Part shown: in pieces, positions 9,754 to 15,945 of the stretch | Layout: the number at the start of each line of letters is the position of its first letter | Position numbering within the stretch: position 1 is the first letter of the stretch | NCBI GenBank assembly: GCA_028287665.1 | Contig: JAQBPF010000516.1 | Coordinates: forward strand, 1-15,945 | DNA length: 15,945 bases | Source of the DNA: Deinococcus sp. | Lineage (GTDB): Bacteria > Deinococcota > Deinococci > Deinococcales > Deinococcaceae | Reading direction: 5' to 3' | The notes under the pieces: model-generated | The model's database searches: none | Told to the model about the DNA's origin: nothing | The model's input: the letters and a program-made list of their open reading frames with translations, nothing else | Made by a program: the position numbers and the translations under genes

Positions 9754-10884
9754 TTAGCGGTCCTGCAGTTTCACGTAATGCGCGTCAGTCGCGCCCGTGT
9801 ATACCGCGTCGGGGCGCAGGAGGCGGTTGTCCTTGGTGTACTCGTTCACGCTGGCGCACCACCCGCTGATCCGGGCCAGAGCAAAAATCGGCGTGAAGTA
9901 TTCTTTGCGGATGCCGAGGTCGCTGTACACGGTGCCGCTGTAAAAATCCACGTTCGGGTAGATGCCCTTGGAGCCGATCCGCTCCACCACGGTCTTCTCG
10001 ATGGTTTCGAGAATCTGGTAGTAGGTGCTTTTGCCCTCTTTGTTCGCCACATGCTCGGCGTAGTCGCGCAGCACGCGGGAACGGGGATCGAAGTACTTGT
10101 AGACGCGGTGGCCCACACCCATGATCTTCTCTTTGCGGTCCAGTTTGCCGTTGATGTACGCGGCAGCCTTGTCGGGCGTCCCGACTTCATCCAGCATGTC
10201 CATCACGGCCTCGTTGGCCCCGCCGTGCAGTGGCCCCTTCAACGCGCCGATGGCCGACACGATGCAGGAATAGGTATCGCTGAGGGTAGAGGACGTGGCG
10301 ATGGCCGTAAAGGTGCTGGCGTTCATGCCGTGATCGGCGTGCAGCACGAGCGCGATGTCGAACAAGCGGGCCTGTTCGGGCGTCGGCTCTTTGCCCGTCA
10401 GCATGTACAGGAAATTGGCGGCGTGCGTCAGGTCCATGCGCGGCGCAACGATCTCATGGCCCTCGCGGGTGCGGGCGCTGGCGGCAATGATGGTCGACAT
10501 CTGGGCAATCAGGCGCACGCTGATGTCGTAGCGGCCTTCCGGCGTGGTGTCTTCGGCCTGTGGGTCAAACAGCGCGAGGTAGCTGACCGCCGTGCGGAGC
10601 GTCTGCATGGGGTGGGCGTGCGTGGGGAAAGAGGCGATTTCTTCCACGAGCTTGCTGGGAAGGGCGCGGTTGGCCTTCAGATCGGCGTCAAACTTTGCCA
10701 ACTCTGCCGCAGTGGGCAAGCGGGCGTGCAGCAGGGCGAAACTCAGTTCCTCAAAGGTACTGTTTTCGGCCCACTCCTGAATGGGAATTCCCAGATGGGT
10801 GAGGATGCCCTCGGTTCCGTTGATAAAGGTCAGCTTGCTCTCGGTGAAGAGGACGCCTTCCAGCCCCTTGGCGATATCTGTCAT
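9754..10884 (-). CDS. gltA: Citrate synthase (short, dimer-type)
   Basis: Citrate synthase condenses acetyl-CoA with oxaloacetate to open the TCA cycle. The protein has 376 residues, the length of the dimeric type found in archaea and Gram-positives rather than the ~430-residue hexameric type. The catalytic triad is visible: H220 in GPLHGGAN, H259 in MGVGHRVYK and D313 in NVDFYSG. The substrate-site segment LHADHGMNAST (181-191) and PRSR (267-270) are also present. Short citrate synthases overlap with 2-methylcitrate synthases, but there is no prpB/prpD nearby, so citrate synthase is preferred. I used the ATG at 10884 (MTDIAKGLEG). A longer frame to 10992 crosses the promoter and a hairpin. 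Confidence 0.93.
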   Translation of the reverse strand: MTDIAKGLEGVLFTESKLTFINGTEGILTHLGIPIQEWAENSTFEELSFALLHARLPTAAELAKFDADLKANRALPSKLVEEIASFPTHAHPMQTLRTAVSYLALFDPQAEDTTPEGRYDISVRLIAQMSTIIAASARTREGHEIVAPRMDLTHAANFLYMLTGKEPTPEQARLFDIALVLHADHGMNASTFTAIATSSTLSDTYSCIVSAIGALKGPLHGGANEAVMDMLDEVGTPDKAAAYINGKLDRKEKIMGVGHRVYKYFDPRSRVLRDYAEHVANKEGKSTYYQILETIEKTVVERIGSKGIYPNVDFYSGTVYSDLGIRKEYFTPIFALARISGWCASVNEYTKDNRLLRPDAVYTGATDAHYVKLQDR

Positions 10885-10893
10885 GTTGCGCCT

Positions 10894-10899
10894 AACATA
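10894..10899 (-). promoter_or_regulatory. -10 box TATGTT of a probable leaderless citrate synthase promoter
   Basis: TATGTT on the minus strand lies 9 bases before the ATG at 10884. There is no clear ribosome binding site or -35. Confidence 0.5.
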
Positions 10900-10984
10900 C
10901 CACCGGTCAGGGCCGGGGCGGTTCAGAAGCCCATCAGAAAGACAGGCCGTCCCCGCTATGGTGACAACACCAATCCAAGGAAGA

Positions 10985-11010
10985 GGGGCCAATCCAACCG
11001 GACTGGCCCC
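10985..11010 (-). terminator. Terminator after the lipoprotein gene
   Basis: GGGGCCA (10985-10991) pairs with TGGCCCC (11004-11010). Inside, after one mismatch, TCC pairs with GGA around a 4-base loop. Read on the minus strand it is followed by a T-rich stretch (TCTTCCTT), as expected for termination of the gene that stops at 11042. Confidence 0.7.
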
Positions 11011-11041
11011 GTCTGAGATGCTGCCTCTGCTCGTCTGGGAC

Positions 11042-11779
11042 TTACTCGCGGGCCACCAGAATCACCGCGCAACCGTCATGGTCGGCGGTCGTCTCGGTCG
11101 CCGTATCAATTTTGGCCTTGAAGTCTATGTAGCCTTTTTTCTTGAATACGGTGCTGGCAGTCAGCTTGTCGGCAAAGTCTTCGCGGGCAATCATAAAGTT
11201 GTTGAAGGGGTGGCCCGGATTGGGAAACAGCCGGAAATCTTCGCCACTGACTGCGCCGATGAACACATAGCCGCCGCTGGTCTTGACTGGGCCGAACATA
11301 CGCCCGTGGTTGTTGCTCTGCCACCAGTTGCCGTCGCTGAAGGCCTCGCCGTTGCCCTGCGGATACTGGGCGTACAGGCGGCCATTCAGGTAGCCGGAAT
11401 AACCTGTGCTGTGGCCACCTTTGGGGCCGTAGCCCGCTTTGGTCATGCTGTCCAGCATCCGGGCGGTGGCTGCTTCGGGCGTGGCGGCGAACTTGTCGAT
11501 CAGAATCACGTTCACGGGTTCGCGCAGGGTGCGGCCCTTATATTTTTCTCCCAGCCACGTGGCGTTTTTCAGGTCCTTGGTAATCATCCACAGGCCCATG
11601 TCACCCACATCGTCTATGCCCTTAAAGATTTCGTTGGGGGCAGGCGCAAAGGTGGCTCGGTCAGGCACGGGGCCGCTGCTCTGGGCAGGCGCACAGGCAT
11701 TCAGCAACAGGGCGGCAGACAGGGCAGCGGCGGGCAGGCCAAAAGTGGCACGGGCAAAGGTGGAACGGGTGCTGGACAT
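11042..11779 (-). CDS. Lipoprotein with a possible LssY C-terminal-like domain
   Basis: The 245-residue protein has a lipoprotein signal: a basic N-terminus, a hydrophobic run at ~14-26 and the lipobox LNAC with C29. It should therefore be anchored to the outer face of a membrane. After a short linker, the segment PVNVILIDKF with later GHSTGYSGYLNGRLYAQYPQG, a His-containing NNHGRMFGP and GGYVFIGAVSGEDFR is reminiscent of the LssY C-terminal domain (N-V-hhh, S-Y-x-GR, HH-R, hhGAxSxD pattern). I am not certain of this, and the function is unknown. AAGGA lies 6 bases before the ATG, so it is translated from a normal ribosome binding site. It is divergent from the ccm operon across 306 bases, with a terminator downstream. 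Confidence 0.75.
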   Translation of the reverse strand: MSSTRSTFARATFGLPAAALSAALLLNACAPAQSSGPVPDRATFAPAPNEIFKGIDDVGDMGLWMITKDLKNATWLGEKYKGRTLREPVNVILIDKFAATPEAATARMLDSMTKAGYGPKGGHSTGYSGYLNGRLYAQYPQGNGEAFSDGNWWQSNNHGRMFGPVKTSGGYVFIGAVSGEDFRLFPNPGHPFNNFMIAREDFADKLTASTVFKKKGYIDFKAKIDTATETTADHDGCAVILVARE

Positions 11780-12085
11780 AGGAATTCCTTGTTGATCTGG
11801 GGTCGAACGGGGAAGGGGTGAGGGGGTCCGGCGAGAGTGAAACGTAGAGTTTCTCACGGCCACTGTGTCCAATTTACTGCACGCAAGGCCATTTATTCCC
11901 CAGCCAGCACGGACCGGGCTGCCTGCCTTCAACGGGGGACACTCGCACTTGGTTTCTCTGGCCAGAGGCGGCATTCTGTGGCAGTAAGACGCACGCCAGA
12001 CGGCAAGCAATACAGCACGGACCGCCCGCCCGGTCACGCATTACGGTGACAGTCAAGGGCGCGGATCAAAATAGGGAGTGTGAAG
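11780..12085. other. Divergent intergenic region between the lipoprotein gene and the ccm operon
   Basis: These 306 bases hold no convincing gene; a 70-codon frame at 11837-12049 has no family signal or ribosome binding site. They contain the lipoprotein ribosome binding site (AAGGA next to 11779), a minus-strand TACGTT near 11850 as a weak -10 candidate, a 12-bp palindrome, a 12-base direct repeat (11905-11916 and 12013-12024), TACGGT (12042-12047) as a weak -10 for ccmC, and AGGGAG (12073-12078), the ccmC ribosome binding site. Confidence 0.6.
11956..11967. promoter_or_regulatory. 12-bp perfect palindrome, candidate operator
   Basis: CTCTGGCCAGAG is its own reverse complement and lies mid-way in the divergent region. 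It could be a regulator site for the lipoprotein gene, the ccm operon or both. Confidence 0.35.
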
Positions 12086-12841
12086 ATGAAAGACCGCGTG
12101 ACCATCCCACTGGGAGCCGTAACACTGCTGCTGCTCCTGGTCGCCGTAGGGCTGGGCCTCAGCTCGCCCCTGGATCAGAATCAAGGCTCGTTGGTGCGCC
12201 TGATGTTCGTGCACGTGCCCACAGCCTGGGTCAGCTACCTCGCTTACGGCGGCACGGGCCTGTTTGGGCTGCTGTACCTGATCACCCGCCAGCGCCGCTG
12301 GGACAGATTGGCACTGGCCAGCGGCGAACTGGGCGTGCTGTTTACGGTGGCGACCATCGTGGGCGGCATGCTGTGGGCCAAGCCGACCTGGGGCACCTAC
12401 TGGGTCTGGGACGCCCGCCTGACCACCACCGCCCTGAGCTTGGTCGTATACGGCGGCTACCTGCTGATCCGCGCCATGATCGACGATGCCGAACGCCGCG
12501 CCCGCGTATCGGCTGTGGTGGGCATCGTGGGGACACTGTACGTGCCGATCAACTACATGGCCGTGGAATGGTGGCGCGGCGTGCACCAGACTCAAACCCT
12601 GAAATTGTTGGGGAAAGTCCGCTTTGATGCCGCGCCGATTTATGGTTGGGTGCTGCTGATCGCCACCGCCGCCTTCACTCTGCTTTATATCTACCTGCTC
12701 CGGGTGCGCGGCATCCTGGCCGCCCGCGAAGAAGCCCGCGAAGAACGCGAACTGATGAATGATCTGCAAGGTGATCTGAACGGCCTGACCTCGCCAGGAA
12801 CGGGCCCGTCTCCTGCAACACAGGGTGGTTTACGTGGATAA
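12086..12841 (+). CDS. ccmC: Heme exporter / heme-handling protein CcmC
   Basis: CcmC loads heme onto CcmE at the outer face of the cytoplasmic membrane in System I cytochrome c maturation. The 251-residue protein has six hydrophobic segments, the tryptophan-rich heme motif WGTYWVWDARLT at 102-113, and the two external histidines that ligate heme, H43 in VHVPTAW and H167 in WWRGVHQ. The charged C-terminal tail (AAREEAREEREL and after) is longer than in the enterobacterial protein. The start is the ATG at 12086, with AGGGAG 7 bases upstream; the in-frame GTG at 12080 is less likely. Its stop overlaps the ccmD start. No ccmA or ccmB lies upstream. Confidence 0.95.
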   Translation: MKDRVTIPLGAVTLLLLLVAVGLGLSSPLDQNQGSLVRLMFVHVPTAWVSYLAYGGTGLFGLLYLITRQRRWDRLALASGELGVLFTVATIVGGMLWAKPTWGTYWVWDARLTTTALSLVVYGGYLLIRAMIDDAERRARVSAVVGIVGTLYVPINYMAVEWWRGVHQTQTLKLLGKVRFDAAPIYGWVLLIATAAFTLLYIYLLRVRGILAAREEAREERELMNDLQGDLNGLTSPGTGPSPATQGGLRG

Positions 12842-13019
12842 GTACGCCGTGTACGTGATCGTGGTCTATGTGGTCACCCTCATTCTGCTGGGGGTGTACC
12901 TGAGCTGGCTGTGGCTGCGGCTCCGGGCAGTGCGTGACGAGCCTAGCCTCAACGAGCAGGCTGGGGTGACCCGGGGTTCCAGTGGTCCGGGCTCCAGCCG
13001 TCCAGGTCAGAGGGGTTGA
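12834..13019 (+). CDS. ccmD: Heme exporter subunit CcmD
   Basis: This 61-residue protein has one membrane segment (about residues 7-29, YVIVVYVVTLILLGVYLSWLW) and a charged, flexible cytoplasmic tail. That matches CcmD, which helps release heme-loaded CcmE from CcmC and the CcmAB transporter. The GTG start at 12834 overlaps the end of ccmC and is preceded by AGGGTGG; GTG at 12825 is an alternative giving three more residues. The Gly/Ser/Pro-rich tail after residue 45 shows no motif. Position between ccmC and ccmE is the strongest evidence. Confidence 0.85.
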   Translation: MDKYAVYVIVVYVVTLILLGVYLSWLWLRLRAVRDEPSLNEQAGVTRGSSGPGSSRPGQRG

Positions 13020-13021
13020 AG

Positions 13022-13495
13022 ATGACTCCGCCCGTCTCTCCCCTGCCCCCGCCTCTGGCCCCTGCCCGCCGCCGCAAGCGCAGTCCGCTGCCTGTGGTCC
13101 TGGGTGTGGTGGCCCTGGTTGGCCTGACTGGCTTTATCGCTTTCGGCAATCTGGGCAAGAGCCTGGAATATTTTGTGACGCCCAGCGAGTACCTGCAGCA
13201 ACGGGCCGAACTGGAAGGCCGCCCCATCCGGATTGGTGGGCTGGTCAAGGCCGTGCAGTACAACCCGCAGACGCTGGACCTGAAATTTACGGTCAGCGAC
13301 GGCGGGGCCAGTTTCCCCGTGACCTACACCGGCGCGGTCAGCGACCTGTTCAAGGAAAATCAGGGCGTGGTGGTGCGCGGCGAATTTACTGGAAACACCT
13401 TTCATGCGCGTGAACTGGTGGTCAAGCACAGCGAGGAATATCAGGTGCCCAAAACGCAGGCCGAGCTCAAAGACCTGCTGCAACGCACTGAATAA
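13022..13495 (+). CDS. ccmE: Periplasmic heme chaperone CcmE
   Basis: CcmE binds heme covalently and carries it from CcmC to CcmF. The 157-residue protein has a basic, proline-rich N-terminus, one membrane anchor (~23-42) and an OB-fold domain containing RIGGLVKAVQY (70-80), LKFTVSDG (87-94), PVTYTG (99-104), VVRGEF (117-122) and the heme-attachment motif HSEEY, with H136 as the covalent heme ligand and Y140 as axial ligand. The HxxxY form marks the classical type rather than the CxxxY variant. The ATG at 13022 lies 2 bases after the ccmD stop with AGAGGGG upstream; an in-frame TTG at 13016 overlaps ccmD and is less likely. Confidence 0.95.
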   Translation: MTPPVSPLPPPLAPARRRKRSPLPVVLGVVALVGLTGFIAFGNLGKSLEYFVTPSEYLQQRAELEGRPIRIGGLVKAVQYNPQTLDLKFTVSDGGASFPVTYTGAVSDLFKENQGVVVRGEFTGNTFHARELVVKHSEEYQVPKTQAELKDLLQRTE

Positions 13496-13549
13496 CGCTG
13501 CCCACCGCGCTCTGCCTTCTCCTCCTTTCCGACTCCTGCCGAGGCTGCC

Positions 13550-15536
<1,987 letters not shown>

Positions 15537-15547
<11 letters not shown>

Positions 15548-15566
15548 GCCTCCACAGATTAGGCTT
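15537..15566 (+). repeat. Tandem 15-base repeat and small hairpin across the ccmF stop
   Basis: CCACAGATTAAGCCT (15537-15551) is followed directly by CCACAGATTAGGCTT (15552-15566), 13 of 15 identical. The differences make AAGCCT and AGGCTT complementary, giving a 6-bp stem with a 9-base loop between ccmF and ccmG. It is probably a recent duplication. Confidence 0.6.
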
Positions 15567-15610
15567 CATCTCCCGTTCGATCCTTCACCACACCGCATAA
15601 AGAGACTCCG

Positions 15611-15945
15611 ATGACCCACTCTCCTGCATCCAAATCCGTGACCCCTCCTTCCTGGCGGCGCTTTATTCCGCCTGTGCTGGCTGCCTCGCTGGTGGCTGTC
15701 CTGGGTGTGGCCCTCCTCAGCCCCGCCCGCAACACCACCGACGGCGGCCCCCTGATCGGCAAACCCGCGCCTACCTTCGTGCTGAATACACTGGACGGCT
15801 CCAGCCTCAACCTGGCTTCCCTCAAGGGGCGGCCTGTGGTGCTGAATTTCTGGGCGTCCTGGTGTGCGCCCTGCCGAGAAGAAGCGCCGCTGTTCCGCGA
15901 GCTGAGTACCCGCCAGACGGCAGGCACAGGGCTGGCCGTCGTCGG
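15611..15945 (+). CDS. ccmG: Thiol:disulfide interchange protein CcmG/DsbE, 5' part (runs off the window)
   Basis: The first 111 residues are present. They show a basic N-terminus, a single membrane anchor (~18-37), a linker, and the start of a TlpA/ResA-type thioredoxin domain: [14 protein letters not shown] (50-63), [18 protein letters not shown] (71-88) and EEAPLFREL. The CAPC active site (C85, C88) faces the periplasm, where CcmG keeps the apocytochrome c cysteines reduced for heme attachment. The ATG at 15611 lies 63 bases after ccmF on the same strand, fitting a ccmC-D-E-F-G operon; the ribosome binding site (AAAGAGA) is weak. The stop lies beyond the window. Confidence 0.93.
   Translation, partial: MTHSPASKSVTPPSWRRFIPPVLAASLVAVLGVALLSPARNTTDGGPLIGKPAPTFVLNTLDGSSLNLASLKGRPVVLNFWASWCAPCREEAPLFRELSTRQTAGTGLAVV

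Noticed and set aside
9739..11016. Plus-strand open frame of 425 codons opposite citrate synthase
   Set aside because: It is antisense to a citrate synthase with an intact catalytic triad and overlaps the terminator at 10985-11010.
11837..12049. Possible 70-codon gene between the lipoprotein gene and ccmC
   Set aside because: It has no ribosome binding site, motif or membrane segment, and it overlaps the candidate operator and repeat elements.

Overview
The window looks like chromosomal DNA from a Deinococcus species (Deinococcota). This is an inference from gene content and signals, not from a database match. The supporting points are high GC, a short citrate synthase, a secreted PQQ-type beta-propeller protein, a System I cytochrome c maturation (ccm) cluster, and many genes with a TANNNT -10 box only 6-9 bases before the start codon. 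That last pattern is what is described for leaderless transcripts in Deinococcus. There are no insertion sequences, phage genes or CRISPR arrays, so most of the region is housekeeping.

Layout, left to right. (1) 6-2442, plus strand: a CCA-adding/poly(A) polymerase-type tRNA nucleotidyltransferase, then two homologous membrane proteins of the site-2 protease (M50) family. The first overlaps the nucleotidyltransferase stop codon (ATGA) and has lost the HExxH zinc motif. The second keeps every catalytic residue. (2) 2492-4813: a bidirectional hairpin, then a PAQR/hemolysin III-type membrane protein and IMP dehydrogenase (guaB), both on the minus strand. (3) 4905-5066: tRNA-Ala(CGC) with its own promoter, an encoded CCA end and a bidirectional terminator. 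(4) 5082-7508: a divergent pair of exported proteins, a beta-propeller protein with repeats spaced exactly 40 residues apart and a small threonine-rich protein. (5) 7603-9661, plus strand: a YfcE-like metallophosphoesterase that has no ATG, GTG or TTG start available, a metallo-beta-lactamase-fold hydrolase and a small acidic protein. (6) 9695-11779, minus strand: citrate synthase and a lipoprotein with a possible LssY-like domain, each followed by a hairpin. (7) 12086-15945, plus strand: ccmC, ccmD, ccmE, ccmF and the start of ccmG/dsbE, which runs off the window.

How the genes work together. CcmC, CcmD, CcmE and CcmF move heme across the membrane and attach it to apocytochrome c, and CcmG keeps the cysteines of the CXXCH motif reduced. 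CcmA and CcmB, the ABC transporter that releases holo-CcmE, are not next to this cluster. The other genes are separate units of central metabolism (GMP synthesis, TCA cycle), tRNA maturation and envelope function.

The observations most worth a second look are the active/inactive M50 protease pair, the non-standard start of the metallophosphoesterase, the perfectly periodic propeller, and two long perfect inverted repeats at convergent gene ends that lack a good U-tract.
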